Notes: generated from the letters alone by a model not told the origin. Numbered from the stretch's first letter, positions 1 to 7,200 are shown. The stretch is DNA of 14,838 nt from Rikenellaceae bacterium (GCA_003513895.1 DOSU01000003.1:5923-20760), one strand, 5' to 3'. Translations and numbers: made by a program.

Positions 1-852
1 TTGTTCTTAATTGACTGCGGAGAGGGTTGTCAGATGCAGTTGAGACGTTATGGTTTCTCTTTTCTTAAATTCAGGGAAATCTTTATATCTCATGTACACG
101 GGGATCATATTTTTGGAATTTACGGACTTCTTTCGACTATGTCTATGCTTGGAAGAACTGCCGAATTGTTTATATACGCACCAAGATCGTTTGGCGCAAT
201 ACTCAAATCTTTTCTTAAACATTTTGGCGAGAGTTTCAAATATAAGATCACTCATGTGATTGTCGATGTAAAAAGCATGCGGCAGATTTATGAAACTAAA
301 AGTATTGAGATATTCGCTTTTCCGATGAACCACCGAATAGATTGTTTCGGTTATATTTTTCGGGAAAAAGTACCACTAAGAAATGTTATTAAATACAAGA
401 TTGAACAGTACAATCTTTCACTTTATGAAATTGCCAGACTAAAAGAGGGTGAAGACATTAAAAGAGAAGACGGAGAAATTCTGATGAATATGGACCTTAC
501 ATATGTCCCGTATATTCCAAGATCTTTTGCCTACTGCAGCGATACTGCCCCTTTTCCACAGTTGGCGGAATATATACAAGGGGTCGATTTGCTCTATCAC
601 GAAGCTACATTTCTTGAAGAGACAAAACAACTTGCAGAAACCACCCTGCATTCAACTGCTCTTCAGGCTGCACGGACTGCATGCGAAGCAGGCGCCAAAA
701 GACTTGTATTAGGACATTTTTCGTCCAGATACAAAGATGAATTACTTTTCCTTAACGAAGCAAAAAGCATCTTTCAAGATAGCGAACTAGCAAAAGAGGG
801 GCGTGAATTTGAAATCCCTTTCTGTGGACATAACCAATTATCATTATTGTAA
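1..852 (+). CDS. rnz: Ribonuclease Z (tRNA 3' endonuclease), 5' end cut by window edge
   Basis: This metallo-beta-lactamase-fold endonuclease removes 3' trailers from tRNA precursors in the cytoplasm. The visible 283 codons begin inside the protein at the conserved FLIDCGEG strand. The zinc motif HVHGDH is at visible residues 31-36 (the family usually has HLHGDH). The C-terminal half holds DTAPF, the HEAT metal motif, an HSTA stretch, and GHFSSRY, all in family order. Bacterial RNase Z is usually about 300-310 residues and starts with a strand of the LGSGSA type, so roughly 25-40 residues lie to the left. The TTG at base 1 is an internal leucine codon, not the start. The gene is followed after 8 bases by the S41 protease on the same strand, so the two are probably co-transcribed. 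Family assignment is firm; only the start is missing. Confidence 0.95.
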   Translation: MFLIDCGEGCQMQLRRYGFSFLKFREIFISHVHGDHIFGIYGLLSTMSMLGRTAELFIYAPRSFGAILKSFLKHFGESFKYKITHVIVDVKSMRQIYETKSIEIFAFPMNHRIDCFGYIFREKVPLRNVIKYKIEQYNLSLYEIARLKEGEDIKREDGEILMNMDLTYVPYIPRSFAYCSDTAPFPQLAEYIQGVDLLYHEATFLEETKQLAETTLHSTALQAARTACEAGAKRLVLGHFSSRYKDELLFLNEAKSIFQDSELAKEGREFEIPFCGHNQLSLL

Positions 853-860
853 ACCAAAAT

Positions 861-2471
861 ATGAGAGTTAAATATTCAATTTTCTTACTAATTGTTCCTG
901 CCATCTTTCACTGGACGGGTTTATCTGCCCAAAATGAGAGCGTATTCAACACTCAGCTCAATAAATTCGGACAGACAATTTTTTATATCAACCAGTATTA
1001 TCTGGATAGTGTAAATAACGAAAAACTCATAGAGAGTGCTATAATTTCGGCACTAAGCCAGTTAGATCCTCACTCTTCCTATGTGTCCTCAAGCGACGTG
1101 AAATCGATGAATGAGCCTCTTGAAGGTAATTTTGAAGGTGTAGGTATTGAATTTTCAATTATCAGGGATACTCTCACTGTTGTAAACACCATTTCGGGAG
1201 GGCCTTGTGAAAGGGTTGGGGTTCGTGCCGGAGATAAAATTGTTGCAGTTGACGGAGAGAATATTGCCTCAAAAGGAGTTAACAACGAAAAGGTTTTTAA
1301 ATATCTTAGAGGACCAAAGGGGACTAAAGTCCTGCTCAATATTGTCCGTAGCGAAGTTAATGAAGAGCTGGTTTTTGAAGTGTTAAGAGACAAGATTCCG
1401 ATATTAAGCTTGGATGCAGCATACGAAGTCGAACCGGAAATAATTTACATTAAACTTAATCGTTTTTCTGCCAATTCAAAGGATGAAATTCTTAATGCAA
1501 TGGCCGGACTTAAAATAAATAAACCAAAGGGAGTAATTCTGGATCTCAGGGGAAATTCGGGCGGATATTTGGGAACTGCCTTGGAAATAGCGAATATGTT
1601 TCTGGAAAAGGGACAGACAATCGTCTATACAGAGGGCAGAAAAATGCCAAGAATGGACGAGTACTCCAACGGAGAGGGATTTTACAAGAGCGGTCCTCTA
1701 ACGATTCTCATCGACGAAGGATCCGCCTCGTCAAGTGAAATTGTTGCAGGAGCAATCCAGGACTGGGACAGGGGATATATTGTTGGTCGCAGGTCATTTG
1801 GCAAAGGACTGGTGCAACAGATGCTTCCTCTTACAGACGGTTCTCAGCTTAGGCTTACTATTGCCAGATATCACACACCTTCCGGAAGGGTAATTCAGTC
1901 TCCGTATGAGCCTGGAGATTTGAAAAATTATTATAAATCTTTTTCTGAGAGGTATTCAAATGGAGAGTACTTTAGCCGCGACAGTATTCATTTCCCGGAT
2001 TCGCTTAAATTCAAGACACTTATTAAAGGCAGGACTGTTTATGGTGGCGGTGGGATTATGCCCGATTTTTTTATTCCTGCAGACACTACAAAATATTCAA
2101 ATTATTATGGTTCCCTGCTTAGGAGGGGAATACTGCTTGACTATATGAATGATATGTCTGATTCCAAAAGAGTTTCATGGCAAAAAAAATATTCTTCTTT
2201 TGACAAGTTCACCAAAGATTTTATTATTGACAATGAAATGATTGATGGTCTTGTAAAATTGGCCGATACGAGGGGAGTCCCTTTCAAGAAGGATGAATTT
2301 GAAATATCAAAAGGAGCAATCACTATTTTTATGAAAGCACTTGCAGCAAGACGGATATTTGGCCAAAGCGCATACTTTATGGTAATTAACAGGAGTGACG
2401 ACCCTGTTTTCGATAAAGCGCTAAAAATCATTAAGGGAGAAGTGGTTCCTGAAGCATCATTAGCGCTTTAA
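861..2471 (+). CDS. S41 family C-terminal processing peptidase with PDZ domain
   Basis: This is a 536-residue exported serine protease of the CtpA/Prc (tail-specific) family, which trims or degrades envelope proteins from their C-termini. An N-terminal hydrophobic segment (about residues 5-23, ending LSAQ) is a likely signal peptide. A PDZ domain spans about residues 85-175 (VGIEF, then RAGDKIVAVDG). The S41 core follows at about 190-350 with LDLRGNSGG, GSASSSEIVAGA and SFGKGLVQ. By alignment to E. coli Prc (S430/K455), the nucleophile should be S290 and the general base K315; both are present. The last 180 residues match the C-terminal extension common in Bacteroidota CTPs. The start ATG lies 8 bases after the rnz stop, with no obvious Shine-Dalgarno. 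The gene ends in a 12-base tail-to-tail overlap with mltG. Active-site integrity suggests a working protease; the substrate is unknown. Confidence 0.95.
   Translation: MRVKYSIFLLIVPAIFHWTGLSAQNESVFNTQLNKFGQTIFYINQYYLDSVNNEKLIESAIISALSQLDPHSSYVSSSDVKSMNEPLEGNFEGVGIEFSIIRDTLTVVNTISGGPCERVGVRAGDKIVAVDGENIASKGVNNEKVFKYLRGPKGTKVLLNIVRSEVNEELVFEVLRDKIPILSLDAAYEVEPEIIYIKLNRFSANSKDEILNAMAGLKINKPKGVILDLRGNSGGYLGTALEIANMFLEKGQTIVYTEGRKMPRMDEYSNGEGFYKSGPLTILIDEGSASSSEIVAGAIQDWDRGYIVGRRSFGKGLVQQMLPLTDGSQLRLTIARYHTPSGRVIQSPYEPGDLKNYYKSFSERYSNGEYFSRDSIHFPDSLKFKTLIKGRTVYGGGGIMPDFFIPADTTKYSNYYGSLLRRGILLDYMNDMSDSKRVSWQKKYSSFDKFTKDFIIDNEMIDGLVKLADTRGVPFKKDEFEISKGAITIFMKALAARRIFGQSAYFMVINRSDDPVFDKALKIIKGEVVPEASLAL
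2415..2469. repeat. Perfect 10-bp inverted repeat enclosing two opposed stop codons
   Basis: AAAGCGCTAA at 2415-2424 and its exact reverse complement TTAGCGCTTT at 2460-2469 are separated by 35 bases. A second, smaller stem (AGGGA at 2434-2438 with TTCCT at 2446-2450, one G-T pair) fits inside the loop. The right arm contains the mltG stop codon and runs into the S41 protease stop codon, so a transcript from either strand would carry the fold at its 3' end. It is a candidate bidirectional terminator or mRNA 3'-end stabiliser. There is no long T-run after it on either strand, so a classical intrinsic terminator is not shown. Each arm contains the self-complementary AGCGCT. Confidence 0.45.
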
Positions 2472-3479
2472 CCGGCTTATTGCCAGCTGATACGCTCTTG
2501 CATTTTTGTTATGTTCGGCCAGCGTTGAAGCGAAAACATGTGATCCGTCCAGATTAGCCTTTGCGCAAAAGTAAAGATAGTTGTGATTCTCAAAATTGAG
2601 GACACTGTCGATAGCGGGAAGAGGAGGTATTGTAATCGGTCCAGGAGGCAGCCCTTTGTATTTGTATGTATTGTATGGGGAGTCCGTCCGGAGATGCTTA
2701 AAAAGTACCCTTTTGATTGCAGGATCTTTAACAGCATATTTAACAGTAGGATCGGCCTGAAGAGGAATTCCTCTCTTAAGCCGGTTCATATAAACTCCTC
2801 CGATTCTTGAATATTCCGATTTTAAGTTGCTCTCCTCACAAACAATTGATGCAAGTGTAATCACCTCCACGGGTGAGAGGTCAATATCCTTTGCCTTTGA
2901 CATTCTGCTGCTGTTCCAGAATGTGTCAAATTCCTTTTTAAATCTTAATGCCATCTCATATGGTGTAACAGTCCAGTAAAACTCATATGTATTGGGGAGG
3001 AACATCCCAATAAAAGTCTCAGGTTTGAAACCCAGCGAATCTGCCAGTTTGTCGTTTTTCAGCATTTTTAGCACCGATATGGAATCGCACTCTGTTTTCC
3101 TGGAAAGGAGCGCGGCAAGCCTCTCTTTTGAGCGAATATTGCCGGATATTGTAATATTCAGAGGTGTTTGCCATCCGTATTTAATTGCCCGGATTATTTC
3201 TCTGTTGCTCATCCCTTTTTTAATAAGATACCTTCCGGGCTTAACAGACTCTTCAAGATCTTCAAAACGGGCAGCCTTCATGAAATTCCCAATGTTTTTA
3301 ATCACTCCTTTGGAATTGATACTGTCAATCATGCTTTTGTAGTTCGATCCGTGGGGAACAAGAAGATAAGTTGTTTCTGCTTTAGTATTTGGTTTTAAAA
3401 GAACACAATATCCAAAATAAATTATAATGGAAATAAAAAATGCTAATAAAATTGAAATTCCTGTTATTAATCTCCTCAT
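2460..3479 (-). CDS. mltG: Endolytic murein transglycosylase MltG (YceG-like)
   Basis: This 339-residue inner-membrane lytic transglycosylase cleaves nascent peptidoglycan strands and is thought to set glycan chain length. A single membrane segment lies at about residues 6-28. A LysM-like region follows at about 35-85. The catalytic domain contains ASIVCEES (residues 210-217), where E216 aligns with the second glutamate of the E. coli ASIVEKE motif, then QADPTVKYA (241-249) and SPYNTYKYKGLPPGPI (267-282). The C-terminus keeps the YLYFCA and HVFASTLAEHNK strands. Length is normal for the family. The ATG begins one base after the TGA of the upstream glucosaminidase gene (TGA-T-ATG), which strongly suggests translational coupling. 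The 3' end overlaps the S41 protease gene by 12 bases. It probably has no promoter of its own. Confidence 0.96.
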   Translation of the reverse strand: MRRLITGISILLAFFISIIIYFGYCVLLKPNTKAETTYLLVPHGSNYKSMIDSINSKGVIKNIGNFMKAARFEDLEESVKPGRYLIKKGMSNREIIRAIKYGWQTPLNITISGNIRSKERLAALLSRKTECDSISVLKMLKNDKLADSLGFKPETFIGMFLPNTYEFYWTVTPYEMALRFKKEFDTFWNSSRMSKAKDIDLSPVEVITLASIVCEESNLKSEYSRIGGVYMNRLKRGIPLQADPTVKYAVKDPAIKRVLFKHLRTDSPYNTYKYKGLPPGPITIPPLPAIDSVLNFENHNYLYFCAKANLDGSHVFASTLAEHNKNARAYQLAISRLKR

Positions 3480-3480
3480 A

Positions 3481-4419
3481 TCATCTGAGTATTATTATCT
3501 GACCGGGCTGTAACTCCGAATCTTTTTTCATTTTATTAATCTTGTACAAAGATTTTAGCTGTATTGCATACCTCTGCGATAATGAATACATTGTCTCTCC
3601 GGCCTCTGCAATATGTTTTTCAAGTAGAGGTTCGGCACTTTTTTTCTTCTTTTCTACATAAATAATTGTGCCTTCTTCAATTGGCACACTGTTCTTAAGG
3701 TCATTAAATCTAAGTAGCTCTCCGGTAAAGAGTTTGTAATCCCTTGCAAGAGACGAATAAGAATCGTTTTTGCTGCCAATTATATATGCAACTCCGTTTT
3801 TCTCAAACAGTTCCCTGTCCAGTGTGAATTTATACAGTTCACTGCTTACTATAGGAGTTGCCACTTTCGCCGCTTCAATTTCAATTGGGCTTGGCAATAT
3901 ATTTATAGCAAGATTATCGTATTGGGAAAGATTATATTCTTCAATAATCTTAATCAACATTTGAGGATAATTTGGATTTGTTGCGTAACCTGCCTTTTTT
4001 AGCCCGTTTGCCCAACCTTTATAATCTTTTATATCAAGTTCAAACAGAAAACGGTACCTGTCCCGAAACCTCAGAAAGTCTGCGTGGTCCTTAAACGACT
4101 CTTCAACATCGTTGTATTTTCTGAAACACTCTCCCTGTGCATCATCGTCTTGATATATTTTTGGTCCTTCCCAGGTGTGGCACTTAATCCCGAAATGATT
4201 CTTCCCTTCCGTTGCAAGCCTGGAATTTCCGTCTCCCGATTCAAGACACGCCTGAGCTATAGTAATGCTTGCAGGTATGCTATGGGATTGCATTTGTCTT
4301 ATTGCAAGCTCCTTATACTTTTCAATATATTCCGGCCTCGATGTTTTTTGCCCTGTAACAATATAGCTTGTGAGAAAAAGACAAAGAAGAGAGAACGTAT
4401 ACTTCAGTAAAATATTCAT
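3481..4419 (-). CDS. Exported glucosaminidase-domain protein with two LysM repeats
   Basis: This is a predicted peptidoglycan hydrolase of 312 residues. A signal peptide covers about residues 1-24 (hydrophobic LLKYTFSLLCLFL, then VTGQ). A mannosyl-glycoprotein endo-beta-N-acetylglucosaminidase-like domain covers about 28-165, with the likely catalytic glutamate E60 in QACLESGDGNSRLA, followed by NHFGIKC and AGYATNPNYP. After a linker come two LysM modules at about 212-256 and 268-312, which would bind glycan. The reading frame is open up to an ATG at 4488, but that extension overlaps the cdd start and carries the promoter box. The ATG at 4419 gives a signal peptide directly and has GGAGAT nine bases upstream, so I chose it. 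It is immediately followed by mltG. It could act as an autolysin or as a strand-trimming partner of MltG; that role is inference. Confidence 0.92.
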   Translation of the reverse strand: MNILLKYTFSLLCLFLTSYIVTGQKTSRPEYIEKYKELAIRQMQSHSIPASITIAQACLESGDGNSRLATEGKNHFGIKCHTWEGPKIYQDDDAQGECFRKYNDVEESFKDHADFLRFRDRYRFLFELDIKDYKGWANGLKKAGYATNPNYPQMLIKIIEEYNLSQYDNLAINILPSPIEIEAAKVATPIVSSELYKFTLDRELFEKNGVAYIIGSKNDSYSSLARDYKLFTGELLRFNDLKNSVPIEEGTIIYVEKKKKSAEPLLEKHIAEAGETMYSLSQRYAIQLKSLYKINKMKKDSELQPGQIIILR

Positions 4420-4440
4420 AAATAAGGTATCTCCATGATG

Positions 4441-4469
4441 CAAAATTACTAAATTTGTATTAAACTCAA
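4441..4469 (-). promoter_or_regulatory. Bacteroidota-type promoter for the glucosaminidase-mltG operon
   Basis: Reading the minus strand, TAATTTTG (4448-4441) fits the -7 consensus TAnnTTTG, and a TTG (4469-4467) lies 18 bases upstream, close to the usual -33 spacing. Transcription would start near 4435, just ahead of the GGAGAT ribosome-binding sequence (4434-4429) of the gene starting at 4419. This placement supports the shorter start of that gene. Confidence 0.55.
4450..4457 (+). promoter_or_regulatory. Candidate -7 box for cdd
   Basis: TAAATTTG matches TAnnTTTG and sits 22 bases before the cdd ATG, giving a leader of roughly 15 bases. I see no TTTG-like -33 element at the expected distance, so support is weaker than for the opposed promoter one base away (4441-4448). 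Confidence 0.4.
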
Positions 4470-4479
4470 TTAAAAAACT

Positions 4480-4962
4480 ATGTGCCAAAAGAGTATAAGT
4501 ATATCGTATAAGGAGTACTTCAGGAATGAGGGGCTGGATTTAAAGGACAGAACGTTGCTTGACAGGGCTAAAAAGGCTTCGGAAGGGGCATATGCACCAT
4601 ATTCAAATTTTCATGTAGGTGCCGCAGTTAGGCTATCCAACGGAGAAATAATTGCCGCCAGCAATCAGGAAAATGCGGCTTATCCGTCTGGTTTATGTGC
4701 AGAGAGAGTTGCCATATTATATGCCCATGCAAAATTCCCTGAGGCATCCGTCGAATCCATTGCTGTAACAGCTTCAGTCGGCGGCCAGATGTGTGAAACA
4801 CCTACATATCCTTGCGGAGCGTGCAGGCAGGTTCTCGCAGAATCGGAAATGAGATCGGGCAGTCCTATACGGGTTATTATTGGAGGAGAGAAACTTACGC
4901 AAACAATGGAGAGTATTTCTGCTCTGCTGCCCTTTACTTTCGACAACTTACCCAAGAGATAA
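4480..4962 (+). CDS. cdd: Cytidine deaminase
   Basis: This 160-residue pyrimidine-salvage enzyme deaminates cytidine and deoxycytidine to uridine and deoxyuridine in the cytoplasm. The substrate motif NQENAAYPSG (residues 62-71) is followed by CAE with zinc ligand C73 and proton shuttle E75. The second zinc motif PCGAC supplies C112 and C115. AYAPYSNFHVGAA (residues 37-49) is the usual N-terminal signature. The length fits the homotetrameric/dimeric small Cdd class, with an N-terminal extension of about 25 residues before the signature. The gene is divergent from the glucosaminidase gene with only 60 bases between the starts. The SRP RNA gene follows 37 bases after the stop and has its own promoter, so cdd is likely a single-gene transcript or reads through into ffs. 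Confidence 0.96.
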   Translation: MCQKSISISYKEYFRNEGLDLKDRTLLDRAKKASEGAYAPYSNFHVGAAVRLSNGEIIAASNQENAAYPSGLCAERVAILYAHAKFPEASVESIAVTASVGGQMCETPTYPCGACRQVLAESEMRSGSPIRVIIGGEKLTQTMESISALLPFTFDNLPKR

Positions 4963-4963
4963 A

Positions 4964-4995
4964 TTTCCGGAATATTTAAAATTGTATTATCTTTG
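4964..4995 (+). promoter_or_regulatory. Promoter of the SRP RNA gene
   Basis: TATCTTTG (4988-4995) is an exact match to the Bacteroidota -7 consensus TAnnTTTG. TTTC (4964-4967) lies 20 bases upstream, one mismatch from the -33 TTTG. The implied start near 5000 coincides with the first base of the closing helix of the SRP RNA, which makes this the best-supported promoter in the window. Confidence 0.75.
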
Positions 4996-4999
4996 TGCG

Positions 5000-5099
5000 G
5001 GGTAAGTCATATACGACCAGCTCCCACTGAACTCCCCCAGGATCGGAAGGTAGCAAGGGTAGGTGGTTGTAGCGGTGCGATATATTAAGCTTACCCTTT
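5000..5099 (+). ncRNA. ffs: Signal recognition particle RNA, small bacterial (4.5S) type
   Basis: This RNA scaffolds Ffh in the signal recognition particle, which delivers nascent membrane and secreted proteins to the translocon. The apical hairpin holds the universally conserved core: CCCCCAGG (5034-5041), the GGAA tetraloop (5045-5048) closed by C-G, and AGCAAGGG (5052-5059), forming the CAGG/AGCA symmetric loop bound by the Ffh M domain. The rest folds as one long rod: GGGTAAG (5000-5006) with CTTACCC (5090-5096), ATATA (5009-5013) with TATAT (5081-5085), ACC (5016-5018) with GGT (5074-5076), GCT (5020-5022) with AGC (5071-5073), and CCAC (5024-5027) with GTGG (5063-5066). A length near 97-100 bases is normal. 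There is no Alu domain. The exact ends are inferred from the helix and the promoter. Confidence 0.93.
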
Positions 5100-5102
5100 T
5101 TT
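5090..5102 (+). terminator. ffs: Intrinsic terminator formed by the SRP RNA closing helix and a T6 tract
   Basis: CTTACCC, the 3' strand of the terminal SRP RNA helix, runs directly into six T residues (5097-5102). The RNA's own end helix therefore appears to double as the terminator stem, a common arrangement for small stable RNAs. Confidence 0.6.
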
Positions 5103-5124
5103 CTATATATATAGTCCAGTAATT

Positions 5125-6327
5125 ATGAAAATTGCAGTAGGCCTATCGGGCGGGGTAGATTCGAGTGTTGCCGCCCTGCTCTTAAGGCAGGCGGGACATG
5201 ATGTAATCGCAATGTTTATGCAAAACTGGCACGATATCACCGGCACTCTTAACGGCGACTGCGGTTGGAAAGACGACAAGACGATTGCCGAGCTTGTTGC
5301 AAAAAAACTCGATATTCCATTCCATTTTGTGGACTTAAGTGAAACTTACCGAGAGAGAGTTGTAGATTATATGTTCGAAGAGTACAAGCATGGAAGGACT
5401 CCAAATCCCGACATATTGTGCAACAGAGAGATAAAATTTGATGCTTTTTTAAAAAAAGCAATTGAGCTTGGTGCCGATTATGTTGCAACAGGTCACTACT
5501 GCCGCAAGGATAGTTTCAAAGACAATAGCGGAAAGGAAATTTTTCGAATCCTTGCCGGTTCCGATCCTAATAAAGATCAGAGTTATTTTCTTTGCCAGCT
5601 TTCTCAGGAACAGCTTTCTAAATCACTTTTTCCAATCGGTCATCTTCTCAAACCGGAAGTAAGAATCTTAGCTTCCAAAGCAGGACTTCCTTCGGCAGAA
5701 AAAAAAGACTCTCAGGGAATATGTTTTGTCGGGAAAATTGATTTACCTCTCTTTCTACAGCAAAAGCTGGCTGCCAGGCAGGGAAAAGTCGTCGAAATTT
5801 TCAACGACTATTACACAAACAACCCCCTTTTCGAAAACCAGCAACAGGGTTTTGAAATTGTCGAAAATACCAGCCTCATCCTGTTGGCCATGCCGTTTAA
5901 GTACTCTCCGGATTCCGGAAAGACAATAGGAGAGCACTCAGGTGCTCATTTTTATACGATTGGTCAAAGGAAAGGGTTAAACATTGGCGGACATATTGAA
6001 CCATTGTTTATTATATCTACAGACATTGAAACCAACACTATTTATGTCGGAGAAGGGCAAAATCATCCCGGACTTTTCCGGAAAGCTCTTTTTATTAATG
6101 AAAATGAGATTCACTGGATTAGACCGGATCTTGAGATGAAGTCCGGCGAAGTGAAAGAATTTCTTTTGCGTATAAGATATCGTCAGCCTTTACAGGCAGG
6201 AAGACTTTACAAAACAGAAGAGGGAATGTTTGTTGTTTTTGACCAGCCTCAACGGGGAATCACATCCGGCCAGTTTGCAGCGTGGTACCTGGACGAGGAG
6301 ATGATTGGTTCCGGCGTGATAAACTAA
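5125..6327 (+). CDS. mnmA: tRNA-specific 2-thiouridylase MnmA (long Bacteroidota form)
   Basis: This enzyme adenylates and thiolates uridine 34 of the tRNAs for Lys, Glu and Gln, using sulfur passed from a cysteine desulfurase relay. The PP-loop SGGVDSS is at residues 8-14, catalytic C99 is in NPDILCNRE, and the second catalytic cysteine C200 is in SQGICFVG. ATGHYCR (121-127) and DQSYFLCQL (151-159) are conserved tRNA/ATP-site blocks. The C-terminal beta-barrel begins at GEHSGAHFYTIGQRKGL (269-285). At 400 residues it is some 30-40 longer than the E. coli enzyme; the excess lies at about 225-266, just before the barrel. The ATG is 28 bases after the SRP RNA helix, with no clear Shine-Dalgarno or promoter between. 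It converges with the epimerase gene with a 9-base gap. Confidence 0.96.
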   Translation: MKIAVGLSGGVDSSVAALLLRQAGHDVIAMFMQNWHDITGTLNGDCGWKDDKTIAELVAKKLDIPFHFVDLSETYRERVVDYMFEEYKHGRTPNPDILCNREIKFDAFLKKAIELGADYVATGHYCRKDSFKDNSGKEIFRILAGSDPNKDQSYFLCQLSQEQLSKSLFPIGHLLKPEVRILASKAGLPSAEKKDSQGICFVGKIDLPLFLQQKLAARQGKVVEIFNDYYTNNPLFENQQQGFEIVENTSLILLAMPFKYSPDSGKTIGEHSGAHFYTIGQRKGLNIGGHIEPLFIISTDIETNTIYVGEGQNHPGLFRKALFINENEIHWIRPDLEMKSGEVKEFLLRIRYRQPLQAGRLYKTEEGMFVVFDQPQRGITSGQFAAWYLDEEMIGSGVIN

Positions 6328-6336
6328 AAAGCGATT

Positions 6337-7188
6337 TCAGATAACCGATTCGGAAAGCTTCCGTGTTTTAAATTCAAATCCATACTCCAGAAGTCTTTTC
6401 GGTGATACATACTGGCCACGGGTAACCAGCATTGAGGATTCGCCAAGAATTGTCCGAATTGCAAACAATGGAATTCTTAACTTTATAAAAGATTTGTAAC
6501 GTGCCGCCAGGACATTTGTGAGTTCCCTGTTATTGGCTAAAATTGGGGAGGTTATGTTGAAGACACCTTTCAATTCATCGTTGTTGATAATAAATTCTAC
6601 AGCCCTTTCAAGGTCTTCAAGCGAAACCCACGGAAAGGGCTGAAGACCGCTTCCGATTGTTCCTGCAACTCCCAGCCGGAAAGGCAATGCCATTTTTGAC
6701 AAAGCTCCTCCCTTTGGTGTTAAAACAACACCTAATCGAATTATCGCAACTCGAATATCGGTCTTTAATTCTAATGCCTCCTTTTCCCAGCTTTCGCAAA
6801 CACCGGCAAGAAAATTGTCTGCTTTTTCGATAGAATATTCATCATAGTAATGTGGTGTTATCTCTGATCCGTCGGTATCCGGATAGATGCCCACTGCCGA
6901 AGCCGAAATGAGCAGAGACGGTCTATTTGTGCCACATTTTTTAATGTACTCCTTAATTTTTTTTGTTGTCTCTACTCTGCTGTTCAATATTATTGCCCGG
7001 TTTATCTTAGTCCACCTCTGGTTAATTGATGCTCCTGCAAGATTTATGATAATATCGCACTCTCCAACATCCTCCTGGTTAAAATTTCTTGAAAGTGATT
7101 TTATTTCAAATCCCGATTGGGAAAATCTGTTGGACAGGGTTTTGCCAATGAGCCCTGAAATTCCTGTTATCCCTATGACTCTTCTCAT
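6337..7188 (-). CDS. TIGR01777 family NAD(P)-binding epimerase (YfcH/SDR39U1-like)
   Basis: This 283-residue atypical short-chain dehydrogenase/reductase has a Rossmann fold. The dinucleotide motif GITGISGLIG is at residues 6-15, followed by INLAGASINQRW (48-59), the SR-ETT helix (70-75), LISASAVGIYP (93-103), and RLGVVLTPKGGAL. The C-terminal DUF1731 region includes GESSMLVTRGQYVSPKRLLEYGF, ending close to the stop. This order matches E. coli YfcH and human SDR39U1 throughout. No biochemical role is firmly established for the family, so I give no gene symbol. The ATG lies 12 bases after the stop of the PhnP-like gene, so the two probably form one transcript. The 3' end faces mnmA with a 9-base gap. 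Confidence 0.9.
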   Translation of the reverse strand: MRRVIGITGISGLIGKTLSNRFSQSGFEIKSLSRNFNQEDVGECDIIINLAGASINQRWTKINRAIILNSRVETTKKIKEYIKKCGTNRPSLLISASAVGIYPDTDGSEITPHYYDEYSIEKADNFLAGVCESWEKEALELKTDIRVAIIRLGVVLTPKGGALSKMALPFRLGVAGTIGSGLQPFPWVSLEDLERAVEFIINNDELKGVFNITSPILANNRELTNVLAARYKSFIKLRIPLFAIRTILGESSMLVTRGQYVSPKRLLEYGFEFKTRKLSESVI

Positions 7189-7200
7189 AAAACTTTTAAA

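Noticed and set aside
1079..1393. Minus-strand 104-codon open frame inside the S41 protease gene
   Set aside because: Antisense to the conserved PDZ coding region with low-complexity Ser/Thr/Leu composition; no independent support.
3481..4488. Longer form of the glucosaminidase starting at 4488
   Set aside because: The extra 23 residues lack a signal-peptide pattern, would overlap the cdd start, and cover the likely promoter; the ATG at 4419 has GGAGAT and a direct signal peptide.
5104..5112. Alternating TATATATAT tract between ffs and mnmA
   Set aside because: Short AT alternation in an AT-rich spacer; it does not match the Bacteroidota promoter pattern and is not a meaningful repeat.
6351..6370. 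CGGAA-AGC-TTCCG hairpin followed by TGTTTTA as an mnmA terminator
   Set aside because: Arms are only 5 bp with a 3-base loop and a broken T-run, and it lies inside the epimerase coding sequence; too weak to call.
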